Below, piece by piece: positions 44,966-53,181 of a stretch of DNA of 64,000 nt. A program made the position numbers and the translations under genes. The stretch's first letter is position 1. Each line of letters starts with the position of its first letter. Under the pieces are notes generated by a model. It had not been told where the DNA came from. It saw only the letters and a list, made by a program, of their open reading frames with translations, and searched no databases. The stretch lies in assembly GCF_029633825.1 (NCBI RefSeq), contig NZ_CP090641.1, positions 2,666,001-2,730,000 of the forward strand. The letters run 5' to 3'. Source of the stretch: Burkholderia contaminans (GTDB taxonomy: Bacteria; Pseudomonadota; Gammaproteobacteria; Burkholderiales; Burkholderiaceae).

Positions 44966-46060
44966 ATGACCAAAAGTCTGACCAAGGTGTGGCTGGGCGG
45001 CATGAAACGCATGCTGTCTCCGGCCGCCAAGCGCGCGGCGCGCGATGCGCAGCGCATCACACGTGACGCACTCGAGGCCGCGGCTTCTCCCGCCGTATCC
45101 GATCTGTCCCCGCCGCGCGAATCGCGCGTGCGACCGCGCGCGGCCGCATGGGCGGCCGGCGAGTGGACGCGCGGCGAACATCCGATGGCCCCCGCGCTCG
45201 GGCGCCTCGTCCAGAATCTCGCGTACGGCCTCTACGTGCCGCCCGGCCGCCGGCGTGGTGCGATGCCGCTCGTGGTGATGCTGCACGGCTGCCAACAGTC
45301 CGTCGATGAATTCGTGCAGGGCACGCGGATGAACCTGCTGGCCGACAAGCACGGCTTCGCGGTGCTGTATCCGGAACAGTCGCTGCGCGCGCACGCGCAC
45401 GGCTGCTGGCACTGGTATGAAGACACCGACCGCGCAGGCCGCGGCGAGGCGAACGCGGTGGCGTCGCTCGTCGACGCGCTCGTCGATGAACATGGTTTCG
45501 ACGCGTCGCGTGTCTATGTCGCGGGGCTGTCGGCCGGCGCGGGTCTCGCGTCGCTTCTTGCGCTGCACCATCCGGACCGTTTCGCGGCGGTGGCCCTGCA
45601 TTCGGGCCCTGCGCTCGGGGAGGCGACTTCGGGCATTACCGCGATGGACGTGATGCGGCGCGGCGTGCGCCAGAACCCGGCGGCGGCGGTCGATGCGCTG
45701 GTCGATGCCGCCGCGTATCCGGGCATGCCGGCGCTGGTCGTCCAGGGCGACGGCGACCACGTGGTCGCGCCGAAGAATGCGGACCAGCTGACGGTGCAGT
45801 TCATGCGCCTGAACGGGCTTGCCGATAGCCGCGGCGCGCTGCGCGGCGGCGAGCGAGTGGAGACGCGCGACGCCGGCGCGCAGATCACCGACGTCTGCCG
45901 TGACGGCGAGCCTGTCGTGCGGCTCTGCCATGTGAAAGGGCTCGACCACGCATGGGCCGGCGGCGACGAAGCCGTGCCGTTCCACGCGGCGGTCGGCCCC
46001 GATGCGAGCGCGATGATCTGGGCCTTTTTCGAAACCCAGCGCCGCACTGTGGCGACTTGA
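44966..46060 (+). CDS. PHB depolymerase-family esterase
   Basis: An alpha/beta hydrolase of the PHB depolymerase (Esterase_PHB) family, 364 residues. It has the early oxyanion motif VVMLHGCQQS, the nucleophile elbow GLSAGAGL with Ser189, an Asp in the strand VVQGDGDHVV, and the late His in GLDHAWAGG. The 75-residue N-terminus is basic and lacks a clear signal peptide, so a cytoplasmic or polymer-bound place is likely. Similar genes act on polyhydroxybutyrate oligomers or on polysaccharide esters. The upstream DNA (about 44880-44960) is AT-richer and likely holds the promoter. Confidence 0.85.
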   Translation: MTKSLTKVWLGGMKRMLSPAAKRAARDAQRITRDALEAAASPAVSDLSPPRESRVRPRAAAWAAGEWTRGEHPMAPALGRLVQNLAYGLYVPPGRRRGAMPLVVMLHGCQQSVDEFVQGTRMNLLADKHGFAVLYPEQSLRAHAHGCWHWYEDTDRAGRGEANAVASLVDALVDEHGFDASRVYVAGLSAGAGLASLLALHHPDRFAAVALHSGPALGEATSGITAMDVMRRGVRQNPAAAVDALVDAAAYPGMPALVVQGDGDHVVAPKNADQLTVQFMRLNGLADSRGALRGGERVETRDAGAQITDVCRDGEPVVRLCHVKGLDHAWAGGDEAVPFHAAVGPDASAMIWAFFETQRRTVAT

Positions 46061-46090
46061 CGACGCACCGTCTGATCGACGCTGGCCAAA

Positions 46091-46128
46091 GACTAGGGTT
46101 TTCCCTATAATTCGGGAAAACCCTAGTC
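46091..46128. promoter_or_regulatory. perfect 15-bp palindrome covering the DUF3563 promoter
   Basis: GACTAGGGTTTTCCC (46091-46105) and GGGAAAACCCTAGTC (46114-46128) are exact reverse complements with an 8-base centre. The centre starts with TATAAT (46106-46111), a perfect -10 box. It looks like a strong operator over a promoter, 29 bp before the small gene. Confidence 0.8.
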
Positions 46129-46156
46129 AAAGAACCTTTGGATTGCGAGATCAACC

Positions 46157-46333
46157 ATGTACCTGCTGAGCCACCTCTTCCTGATGCTGACCAAGAACGC
46201 TGAAAAGGCCTCGAAAGAGCGCGCCGACGCGTATCTGGCCGAAGCCACCGACATCTATGATCTCGAATTCCGCATGCGCAAGATCGACCGCGAAGCGGCG
46301 ATGAACCGCCCGTACACGTTCGGTTCGCGCTAA
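46157..46333 (+). CDS. DUF3563 small protein
   Basis: A 58-residue protein beginning MYLLSHLFLMLTKNAEKAS and ending RPYTFGSR. A short hydrophobic start is followed by a charged helix (ERADAYLAEATDIYDLEFRMRKIDRE). It matches the DUF3563 family, short proteins widespread in Burkholderia with no known role. Start ATG 46157. It is bracketed by the 38-bp palindromic promoter element upstream and a strong terminator downstream, so it forms its own, probably tightly regulated, transcript. Confidence 0.87.
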   Translation: MYLLSHLFLMLTKNAEKASKERADAYLAEATDIYDLEFRMRKIDREAAMNRPYTFGSR

Positions 46334-46384
46334 GAAGCGCAGGGCGGGCAGCCAGGTCCGCCGCTCCGGCGAGTCACGCAGCAG

Positions 46385-46423
46385 AAAAGGGCGCGTGCGG
46401 CACCATGCCGCACGCGCCCTTTT
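46385..46423. terminator. bidirectional intrinsic terminator
   Basis: A 17-bp perfect stem, AAAAGGGCGCGTGCGGC (46385-46401) and its complement (46407-46423), loop ACCAT, with T-runs on both strands. It lies between the convergent DUF3563 and ohr genes and can serve both. Confidence 0.92.
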
Positions 46424-46446
46424 TGCATTCCAGGCCTTGTGTCGCG

Positions 46447-46866
46447 TCAGACGACCGTCAGGCGCACCGGCACGTTGTTACGCGTCGCGTTCGAATACGG
46501 GCACACGTGGTGTGCCTTTTCGACCAACGCTTGAGCGTCGGCCTTGTCGAGCCCCGGCAGCGACACGCGCAGTTCGATGTCGAGCCCGAAGCCGCCTGCG
46601 TCGTTCGGGCCGATGCCCACTTCAGCGGTAACCTGCGTATCGGCCGGCAATGCCTTCTTGTCCTGACCGGCGACGAATTTCATCGCGCTCAGGAAACAGG
46701 CCGAGTAACCTGCGGCAAACAGCTGCTCCGGATTCGTGCCTTCCGCGCCCGTGCCGCCGAGTTCGCGCGGCGCGGCCAGCTTGACTTCCAGCTTGTTGTC
46801 AGCGGATACCGCGCGGCCGTCGCGGCCACCCGTGCTCGTGGCGCTGGTCTTGTACAGAATGTTCAT
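46447..46866 (-). CDS. ohr: Ohr, organic hydroperoxide resistance peroxidase
   Basis: A thiol peroxidase that reduces organic and fatty-acid hydroperoxides, usually with lipoyl-protein electrons. The 139-residue OsmC/Ohr-fold protein has both redox cysteines, Cys57 in GYSACFLSAM and Cys122 in HHVCPYSNATR, and the ENPEQL-like NPEQLFA. AGGAG precedes ATG 46866. A palindromic OhrR-type operator is at 46945-46961, and ohrR lies next to it on the same strand. Confidence 0.95.
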   Translation of the reverse strand: MNILYKTSATSTGGRDGRAVSADNKLEVKLAAPRELGGTGAEGTNPEQLFAAGYSACFLSAMKFVAGQDKKALPADTQVTAEVGIGPNDAGGFGLDIELRVSLPGLDKADAQALVEKAHHVCPYSNATRNNVPVRLTVV

Positions 46867-46944
46867 CGTGCAGCTCCTGTCTGGAAAAGGGAGGAAAAGC
46901 GGTCCGGTCGAACGGGGTATCGCCGGCCACCCACAAACAATAGA

Positions 46945-46961
46945 ACACAAATCATTTGTGT
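46945..46961. promoter_or_regulatory. OhrR operator upstream of ohr
   Basis: ACACAAAT-C-ATTTGTGT is a perfect 8+8 bp palindrome 79-95 bp upstream of the ohr start, in an AT-rich gap. It shares the core CAAATCATTT with the site before ohrR. Confidence 0.75.
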
Positions 46962-46975
46962 GCAAATGAATTTTT

Positions 46976-47002
46976 GAAGAAAAGGCCCGGGAGTGCCGGG
47001 CC
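46976..47002 (-). terminator. intrinsic terminator of ohrR
   Basis: Read leftward, GGCCCGG-CACTC-CCGGGCC (47002-46984) is followed by TTTTCTTC. It lies just after the ohrR stop. Confidence 0.7.
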
Positions 47003-47022
47003 GGTTCATCGAGGCCCGCCTG

Positions 47023-47475
47023 TCAGCGCTCGTTCGCGGCCGACAGGGCGTCGCGCAACTGCTGGAGATCGGCGCGCAGCCTGACCAGGAAATCGGGGGA
47101 TTGCTGCATCGCGCAAAAGAGATCGGCCGGTACTGACCGCGCGCGCTCCTTCAGTGCACGGCCTTCCGGCGTCACAAGGACGTTCACGATGCGTTCGTCG
47201 GTTGCGCTGCGCACGCGCTCGACGTAGCCGAGCGCCTCCAGCCGCTTCAAAAGGGGCGTGACCGTGGCCGGGTCGAGGTCGAGCCGCGCGGCGATGTCTT
47301 TCACGGCGATGTCGTCGCGCTCCCACAGCACGAGCATCGCGAGATATTGGGGATAGGTCAGCGACAGCTTGTCGAGCAGCGGCTTGTACGCCTTCGTCAT
47401 TGCGTGCGAAGTCGAGTAGAGCGCGAAGCAGAGTTGCTCGTCGAGCGTCTGGGGCAGCGGAGGCAGGCGGTCCAT
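47023..47475 (-). CDS. ohrR: OhrR, MarR-family organic peroxide sensor
   Basis: A repressor of 150 residues that releases DNA when its reactive cysteine is oxidised by organic peroxides. The sensing Cys16 lies in EQLCFALYS, matching the conserved N-terminal Cys of OhrR, with the tyrosines that hydrogen-bond to it in YSTSHAMTKAYKPLL and LTYPQYLAML. The winged helix is VKDIAARLDLDPATVTPLLKRLEALGYVERVR. Start ATG 47475. It represses ohr and probably itself through the matching palindromes. Confidence 0.93.
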   Translation of the reverse strand: MDRLPPLPQTLDEQLCFALYSTSHAMTKAYKPLLDKLSLTYPQYLAMLVLWERDDIAVKDIAARLDLDPATVTPLLKRLEALGYVERVRSATDERIVNVLVTPEGRALKERARSVPADLFCAMQQSPDFLVRLRADLQQLRDALSAANER

Positions 47476-47512
47476 GATTCGGGCGGCGCGGAGAACGCGC
47501 GAACAATTTGTA

Positions 47513-47528
47513 CGCAAATCATTTTGCG
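47513..47528. promoter_or_regulatory. OhrR operator upstream of ohrR
   Basis: CGCAAA-TCAT-TTTGCG, a perfect 6+6 bp inverted repeat 38 bp upstream of ohrR. It shares the core CAAATCATTT with the site before ohr. Confidence 0.65.
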
Positions 47529-47663
47529 CGCAAAAGATCGGGATGAACAGGGGCGGCCGACGAAGGGCCGTGGTCGACGGAGGCAAGGGGAAGGGCGGGT
47601 GCACCGGGTTTTGGCCCGGTGCGGAGAGCGGCGGGCCGGCGACGCGCGCCGGCCGGAGGGGCT

Positions 47664-48473
47664 TCAGCGGCCCGACGTGGGGGGCGTCGCGCCGGGTTCC
47701 TGTACGCCGAAACAGCCGCGATAGGTCGCGTAGAACGAGCAGTACAGCATCGTGACGATGATGATCGTCACCGGCATCATGATCGTCAGCGCGTAGGCGC
47801 CGGCGCCGAGCGCCTGCAGCAGCAGCGACAGCGCGAGCGACGTGCCGAGCGCGACGGCGAACCACAGCACGCCATACACGACGAACGCGCCGCGATTGCG
47901 CCAGCAGCTGACGACGCTGAAGAACAGCGCCTTGGCGGGCGGGACGTCATGCCACGCGACCAGCACCGGTGCGAACCAGAACAGCATCGCGACCGGCAGG
48001 TAGAGCAGCGTCGCGAAGAACAGCGCGCCGAGCGTGCCTTGCGCGGCGAGCGCTTCCGGCGTCGTGCCGGCTTCGTCCGCCGCGCCCATCATCACGTGAA
48101 ACAGCGCGCCGCCATCCACGAACGACGAAGCGGCGAACACGATCACCATCGACGCGACGTAGATCACGCCGAGCACGAGCAGCCGCTGGGTCGCGACGGT
48201 GCCGTACGAACGGAAGCCGTCGACGAGGATCGTCGGCATCACGGGCTTGCCGGCCACCGTGTCGCGGCACGCGGCCATGAAGCCGACCGCGACGCCGGGA
48301 ATGAATACCAGCGGCAGCGCGGAGCCGATCACGGGCACCATCGATATCAGCGTGATCGCCAGCAGGTACGTGAAGAACAGGGTGATGAACGCGAGCGGAT
48401 TCCGGCGGAACAGCCAGACGCCTTGACGGAACCAGACATAGCCCGTTTTGGCGGGCACTTCGATCAGTTGCAT
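47664..48473 (-). CDS. BPSS1780-family membrane protein
   Basis: A 269-residue inner-membrane protein with about six hydrophobic helices. The N-terminus reads [30 protein letters not shown], the mark of the BPSS1780 family found next to thrB in Burkholderia. Its function is not known. Start ATG 48473 overlaps the thrB end by ten bases, so the two are translationally linked in the same direction. The C-terminus is polar ([14 protein letters not shown]). Confidence 0.85.
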   Translation of the reverse strand: MQLIEVPAKTGYVWFRQGVWLFRRNPLAFITLFFTYLLAITLISMVPVIGSALPLVFIPGVAVGFMAACRDTVAGKPVMPTILVDGFRSYGTVATQRLLVLGVIYVASMVIVFAASSFVDGGALFHVMMGAADEAGTTPEALAAQGTLGALFFATLLYLPVAMLFWFAPVLVAWHDVPPAKALFFSVVSCWRNRGAFVVYGVLWFAVALGTSLALSLLLQALGAGAYALTIMMPVTIIIVTMLYCSFYATYRGCFGVQEPGATPPTSGR

Positions 48474-49462
48474 GCGGTGTGGATCTCGTGAAGCGCGGGC
48501 GTATGCGCGATACGCTCGCGCAGGATGCGTTCGAAATGGCCGGGGTCGTGCGGCTTGAGCATCTCGGCCGCGCGCGGCAGGTAGAAGTCGTACAGGCGCG
48601 ACACCCAGAAGCGGTACGCGCCCGCGCGCAGCATGTCGCTCCAGTGGCGGCGCTCCTCGGCCGTGAACGGCCGCACGGTCTGGTACGCGCGCAGCAGCGC
48701 GTCGGCGCGCGCGACGTCGAGCACGCCGGTCGCGAGGTCGACGCACCAGTCGTTGACCGTGACCGCGACGTCGAACAGCCACTTGTCGCAGCCCGCGAAA
48801 TAGAAGTCGAAGAAGCCGCCGAGCCGCACGTCGTGGCCGGTGTCGGGCGCCGCGTGCGCGAACAGCACGTTGTCGCGGAACAGGTCGCAATGGCACGGCC
48901 CGGCCGGCAGCGCCGCGTAGTCGTCCGATGCGAAGAAGCTGGCTTGGTGCGCGAGTTCGCCTTCCAGCAGCGCGCGCTGCTCGTCCGTGATGAACGGCAC
49001 GATCGCCGGCACGTTCTCCTGCCACCACGGCAGGCTGCGCAGGTTCGGCTGGTTGCGCGGATAGTCGCGACCGGCGAGGTGCAGGCGCGCGAGCATCTGG
49101 CCGACCTCGATGCAGTGTTCGACCCCCGGCGCCAGTTCGGCCGAGCCGTCGAGCTTCGTGACGATCGCGGCCGGCTTGCCGTGCAGCTCGCCGAACAGCG
49201 CGCCGTCGTCACGCGGGATCGGATCCGGCACCGGCACGCCGTGGCCGGCCAGATGGCGCATCAGGTCGAGATAGAACGGCAGTTGCTGCGCCGTGAGCTT
49301 TTCGAAGATCGTGAGGACGTACTCGCCGCGCGTCGTCGTCAGGAAGAAATTGCTGTTTTCGATACCGGACGGAATGCCGCGAAACGCGAGCACGTCGCCC
49401 AGTTCGTAGTGGCGCATCCATTGCGCGAGATCGGAGTCGGAAACAGCAGTGAAAACGGCCAT
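48464..49462 (-). CDS. thrB: ThrB, homoserine kinase (APH-fold type)
   Basis: It phosphorylates homoserine to O-phosphohomoserine in threonine synthesis. This is the aminoglycoside-phosphotransferase-like form typical of beta- and gamma-proteobacteria such as Pseudomonas, not the GHMP-kinase ThrB of E. coli. In 332 residues it shows [20 protein letters not shown] (nucleotide-binding lobe), the catalytic loop [12 protein letters not shown] near residue 190, and the metal site [19 protein letters not shown]. Start ATG 49462. A DUF2782-like gene precedes it, the conserved thrB-DUF2782-polA neighbourhood. Confidence 0.93.
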   Translation of the reverse strand: MAVFTAVSDSDLAQWMRHYELGDVLAFRGIPSGIENSNFFLTTTRGEYVLTIFEKLTAQQLPFYLDLMRHLAGHGVPVPDPIPRDDGALFGELHGKPAAIVTKLDGSAELAPGVEHCIEVGQMLARLHLAGRDYPRNQPNLRSLPWWQENVPAIVPFITDEQRALLEGELAHQASFFASDDYAALPAGPCHCDLFRDNVLFAHAAPDTGHDVRLGGFFDFYFAGCDKWLFDVAVTVNDWCVDLATGVLDVARADALLRAYQTVRPFTAEERRHWSDMLRAGAYRFWVSRLYDFYLPRAAEMLKPHDPGHFERILRERIAHTPALHEIHTACN

Positions 49463-49563
49463 GCGGGATGCGTCAGGTCAGGGTGTCGGCACGCGGGCGG
49501 CGTGCGTCGCGACATCGGGTGAAGGGAGGCGGCGCGCGGCGTTCGGTGCCGCGCGCCACGGAA

Positions 49564-49959
49564 TCAGTAGCGCAGGTTCAGCGACGGCAGGCGCGTGATC
49601 GGGATGCCCGCGTCGTGCGGCTTCGGCGACGTGTCGGGCGTCGAGCTCATCTGGTAGCGCGTGCCGAAGTTCGACTTCACGTCGATCTCGACCGGTTTGC
49701 CGCGATCACGGTACTCGGTGACTTCGGTGCCGTTCTTGCTCTTTTCGTGGAAGCTCGGCGTGCGGCGGATGTCGGCGAAGTCGACTTTCGACGTGACTTC
49801 GGCGCCCGGCCGGTTGATCTTGCGGAGATCGGGCAGGCCGGCGGCCTCGTTGGCCTCGGCCCGAGCCTGCGCGTCGGCGTCAGGCGTGCCGCCGGCGGCG
49901 TAAGCGACGCTGGCGGCGGCAAACGCGGCGGCAGCGGCGACGAGAATGAGCGGCTTCAT
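49564..49959 (-). CDS. DUF2782-like secreted protein
   Basis: A 131-residue protein with a Sec signal peptide (MKPLILVAAAAAFAAASVAYA). The mature part is hydrophilic, with the conserved stretch EYRDRGKPVEIDVKSNFGTRYQM, and I assign it to the DUF2782 type partly because such genes sit between polA and thrB in Pseudomonas and relatives. GGAGA precedes ATG 49959. No function is known. It is likely cotranscribed with thrB, about 100 bases downstream. Confidence 0.75.
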   Translation of the reverse strand: MKPLILVAAAAAFAAASVAYAAGGTPDADAQARAEANEAAGLPDLRKINRPGAEVTSKVDFADIRRTPSFHEKSKNGTEVTEYRDRGKPVEIDVKSNFGTRYQMSSTPDTSPKPHDAGIPITRLPSLNLRY

Positions 49960-50088
49960 GATGAGTCTCCAGTGAACCCACCGATTTTAGCAAATACTGC
50001 GCCCCATCCGGCCCTCGCGTGCGTAGGGGCAGCCATAAGGGCGACCGGGTTCCGTGGTAATGTCGTCGGATCAGACGAGGTGATGAAA

Positions 50089-51615
50089 ATGAAGAACGAT
50101 TTGAGCCGCCGGCACCGAGTGCTGTCGCCCGAGAGCCCGTCAGTCGAGGCTTTCGACGATCCGATCGCCGCCGTCGCGCGGCTGTCCGCCATTTACGACA
50201 CGAACACGGGCTTCCTGCGCGATGCGTTCGCCCGCTATCGCCGCCACGAATCGATTACCGAGCACGTGCGCGCGTGCTACCCGTTCGTACGGATCCGCAC
50301 CGACGTCAACACGCATGTCGATTCACGCCGCTCGTATGGTTTCGTCGCGGGCCCCGGCGTATTCGAGACGACGGTCACGCGCCCCGATCTCTTTGCGAAC
50401 TACTATCGCGAGCAACTGCGCCTGCTGGCGAAGAACCACCATGTGAAGATCGAGATCGGCGTGTCGTCGCAGCCGATTCCGATCCATTTTGCGTTTCCGG
50501 AAGGCATTCATCTCGAGGGCGAGCTCGATCGCGACCGCCTGCTCGCGATGCGCGACATCTTCGACACGCCCGACCTGTCGTATCTCGACGACCGCATCGT
50601 CAACGGCACGTTCGAGCCGGCGCCGGGCGAGCCGCATCCGCTCGCGCTGTTCACGGCCGCGCGCGTCGACTTCTCGCTGCACCGGCTGCGCCACTACACG
50701 GCGACGTCGCCCACGCATTTCCAGAACTACGTGCTCTACACGAACTACCAGTTCTACATCGACGAGTTCGTGAAGCTCGGCCGCACGGTGATGACGGAGA
50801 GCGACGATCCCGAGGTGCGTGCATACCGGAGCCAGTACAGCTCGTTCGTCGAGCCGGGCGATGTCGTCACCTACAACGCGAACCTCGGCAGCGAGCCGGT
50901 CGAGGGCGCCGCGCCGCCGCGCCTGCCGCAGATGCCCGCGTATCACCTGAAGCGCGCGGACGGCAGCGGGATCACGATGGTCAACATCGGCGTCGGCCCG
51001 TCGAATGCGAAGACGATCACCGACCACATCGCGGTGCTGCGTCCGCATGCGTGGGTGATGCTCGGTCACTGCGCGGGGTTGCGCAACACGCAGCGTCTCG
51101 GCGACTACGTGCTCGCACACGGTTACGTGCGCGAGGATCACGTGCTCGATGCCGACCTGCCGCTGTGGGTGCCGATTCCGGCGCTGGCCGAAGTGCAGCT
51201 CGCGCTCGAGCGCGGGGTGGCCGACGTCACGCAACTTGATGGCGTCGAGCTGAAGCGCGTGATGCGTACGGGCACGGTCGCGAGCGTCGACAACCGCAAC
51301 TGGGAGCTGCGCGACCACCGCGAGCCGGTGCAGCGGCTGTCGCAGAGCCGCGCGATCGCGCTCGACATGGAAAGCGCGACGATCGCCGCGAACGGCTTCC
51401 GTTTCCGCGTGCCGTACGGCACGCTGCTGTGCGTGTCGGACAAGCCGCTGCACGGCGAGCTGAAATTGCCGGGCATGGCCGATACGTTCTATCGCGGGCA
51501 GGTCGACCAGCATTTGCAGATCGGCGTGAGGGCGATGGAGATCCTGCGCACGAACGGGCTCGACAAGCTGCATAGCCGGAAGCTGCGGAGCTTCGCGGAA
51601 GTGGCGTTCCAGTAA
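50089..51615 (+). CDS. amn: AMP nucleosidase
   Basis: It splits AMP into adenine and ribose-5-phosphate, adjusting adenylate pools. The protein (508 residues) has the N-terminal Amn-specific domain and the C-terminal purine-nucleoside-phosphorylase fold with ITMVNIGVGPSNAKTITDHI, MLGHCAGLRNTQRLGDYVLA and ALDMESATIAANGF, which holds the catalytic and ribose-binding acids. ATG 50089 is spaced eight bases from GAGG; ATG 50083 is in frame but too close. A strong terminator follows. Confidence 0.93.
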   Translation: MKNDLSRRHRVLSPESPSVEAFDDPIAAVARLSAIYDTNTGFLRDAFARYRRHESITEHVRACYPFVRIRTDVNTHVDSRRSYGFVAGPGVFETTVTRPDLFANYYREQLRLLAKNHHVKIEIGVSSQPIPIHFAFPEGIHLEGELDRDRLLAMRDIFDTPDLSYLDDRIVNGTFEPAPGEPHPLALFTAARVDFSLHRLRHYTATSPTHFQNYVLYTNYQFYIDEFVKLGRTVMTESDDPEVRAYRSQYSSFVEPGDVVTYNANLGSEPVEGAAPPRLPQMPAYHLKRADGSGITMVNIGVGPSNAKTITDHIAVLRPHAWVMLGHCAGLRNTQRLGDYVLAHGYVREDHVLDADLPLWVPIPALAEVQLALERGVADVTQLDGVELKRVMRTGTVASVDNRNWELRDHREPVQRLSQSRAIALDMESATIAANGFRFRVPYGTLLCVSDKPLHGELKLPGMADTFYRGQVDQHLQIGVRAMEILRTNGLDKLHSRKLRSFAEVAFQ

Positions 51616-51646
51616 CCTCGACGGCACCACCCGCGCCCACAACGGC

Positions 51647-51692
51647 AAAGGCCGCACGCGAATGTTGGTTCGCGTGCGGCCTTTTGTTTTTT
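51647..51692 (+). terminator. intrinsic terminator of amn
   Basis: AAAGGCCGCACGCGAA (51647-51662) and its complement (51669-51684) form a 16-bp stem with loop TGTTGG, then TGTTTTTT. The mirrored A-run lets it also serve the convergent small gene. Confidence 0.92.
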
Positions 51693-51737
51693 GCCGGTCC
51701 TTCAGTGCCCGGGCCGAATGGCCCGGCGGTCATCGGC

Positions 51738-52034
51738 TCAGCATTCACCCTTCTTCGCATGCCCCGGCGGGCAGTGATAGCCGCGATCGTCGTGACCGTG
51801 ATGACGCTCGTGATCCTCCCACTCCCGGCGTTCCCAGTAGCGGCGGCCGTCGTAGTAACGATCGCCATGCCAGCCAACGATCACCGCGGGCGCCGGAGCA
51901 ACCACGACGGGCGCAGGCGCGACGACGACCGGTGCGGGCGTGCCGATGTTGACGTCGACGTTGACGGCGTGGGCGAGGCCGGACAGTGAAAGGCCGAGGC
52001 CGGCGAAGGCAAGGGCGATCAGCGAGCGTTGCAT
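51738..52034 (-). CDS. small secreted protein with Ala-Pro-Val repeats
   Basis: A 98-residue exported protein: signal peptide MQRSLIALAFAGLGLSLSGLAHA, a VNVDVNIG strand, then repeated APVVVAPAPVVV units, and a charged tail rich in His, Arg, Asp and Tyr (RYYDGRRYWERREWEDHE, HHGHDDRGYHCPPGHAKKGEC) with two cysteines. The tail could bind metal. Such proteins are common in Burkholderia and have no known role. It is convergent with amn. Confidence 0.8.
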   Translation of the reverse strand: MQRSLIALAFAGLGLSLSGLAHAVNVDVNIGTPAPVVVAPAPVVVAPAPAVIVGWHGDRYYDGRRYWERREWEDHERHHGHDDRGYHCPPGHAKKGEC

Positions 52035-52421
52035 GTTCTTTTCCGTGGTGTCGTTATAAAAGGCCGGCGCGACGCGATGGAAGCGAGGGGGGCCGTTCCA
52101 CCGGGGGAACGCCGCACCGACACATGCAGTGTGATAGTGCGCGACGGAAAACGCGAGGCGGGGTTGTTACGGAGAATTGGCGGTCGGCAGGCCCCGGATG
52201 CGGGCGTCGGGCCGCGTCATTTGACAATGGCGGCCTGCGTGCACGGATGATGGCGCGTGCCGCACGGCACCGGCTGCGCGGATTTGACATTCGGTGGCGC
52301 GAGGCCGCGAAGCGCGATTAATGGCGCGTTACAAATTGACGCGCGGCAGGTGACGGAATCGCCACGTCTGCCGCGCGGGTGGGGCGCGCCGGCCGTTGGG
52401 CCGGCGGTCGTCATGGATGGA
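52035..52421. other. intergenic region
   Basis: A 387-bp stretch between the small secreted protein gene and the end of the LOG-family gene. I see no gene, RNA or strong repeat in it; it should hold the promoter for the small gene. Confidence 0.5.
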
Positions 52422-53180
52422 TTACAGGTAGAACATCCGGTCTTCTTCGGGGCGCGGCGGATGGCCTTCATCGTCCGAGCCTTCTTCCTCGCCGCTGTCC
52501 TCGTAGAACGCGAGCACCGCGTCGAGCACCTGGTCGGGATCGTCGATCACCTGCATCAGGTCCATGTCTTCCGGATTGATGAGGCCCATCGGGATCAGCT
52601 GGTCGCGGAACCACTGAAGCAGCCCCTTCCAGAACTCGCTGCCGACGAGAATGATCGGCACGAGGCGCGACTTCTTCGTCTGGATCAGCGTGAGCACTTC
52701 CGACAGTTCGTCGAGCGTGCCGAAGCCGCCCGGCATCACGATCACCGCATCCGAATTCTTCACGAACGTGACCTTGCGCGTGAAGAAGTGGCGGAAGCGC
52801 AGCGAGATGTCCTGGTAGTGGTTGCCGGCCTGTTCGTGCGGCAACTCGATGTTCAGGCCGACCGACGGTGCTTTACCGGCGTGTGCGCCCTTGTTTGCCG
52901 CTTCCATGATGCCGGGGCCGCCGCCGGAGATCACGGCGAAGCCGGCGTCGGACAGCTTGCGCGCGATCTGCGCGGCGAGCTTGTAGTGCGGCGTATCGGG
53001 TTTGAGGCGGGCAGAACCGTAGATGCTGACAGCCGGGCGGATCTCCGACAGGTACTCGGTCGCCTCGATAAACTCTGCCATAATCGTGAACATCTGCCAC
53101 GATGCGCGGGCCTTCTTGGCTGTCGCGCGTTCTTGATCTGCGAGCGAACGCAGACTCGGAATCACTTTTCTCTTGTTCAT
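52422..53180 (-). CDS. LOG-family protein (TIGR00730 Rossmann-fold nucleotide-binding)
   Basis: A 252-residue cytoplasmic protein of the lysine-decarboxylase-like/LOG family, whose studied members cleave nucleoside monophosphates at the base-ribose bond. Motifs are VSIYGSARL, SGGGPGIMEAANKGA and PGGFGTLDELSEVLTL, the last being the catalytic/phosphate-binding PGGxGTxxE. The C-terminus is acidic (EDSGEEEGSDDEG). The predicted start, ATG 53180, is one base from the polA start on the other strand and lacks a good ribosome site; Met30 (MFTIMAEF) is an alternative start. Confidence 0.87.
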   Translation of the reverse strand: MNKRKVIPSLRSLADQERATAKKARASWQMFTIMAEFIEATEYLSEIRPAVSIYGSARLKPDTPHYKLAAQIARKLSDAGFAVISGGGPGIMEAANKGAHAGKAPSVGLNIELPHEQAGNHYQDISLRFRHFFTRKVTFVKNSDAVIVMPGGFGTLDELSEVLTLIQTKKSRLVPIILVGSEFWKGLLQWFRDQLIPMGLINPEDMDLMQVIDDPDQVLDAVLAFYEDSGEEEGSDDEGHPPRPEEDRMFYL

Positions 53181-53181
53181 A

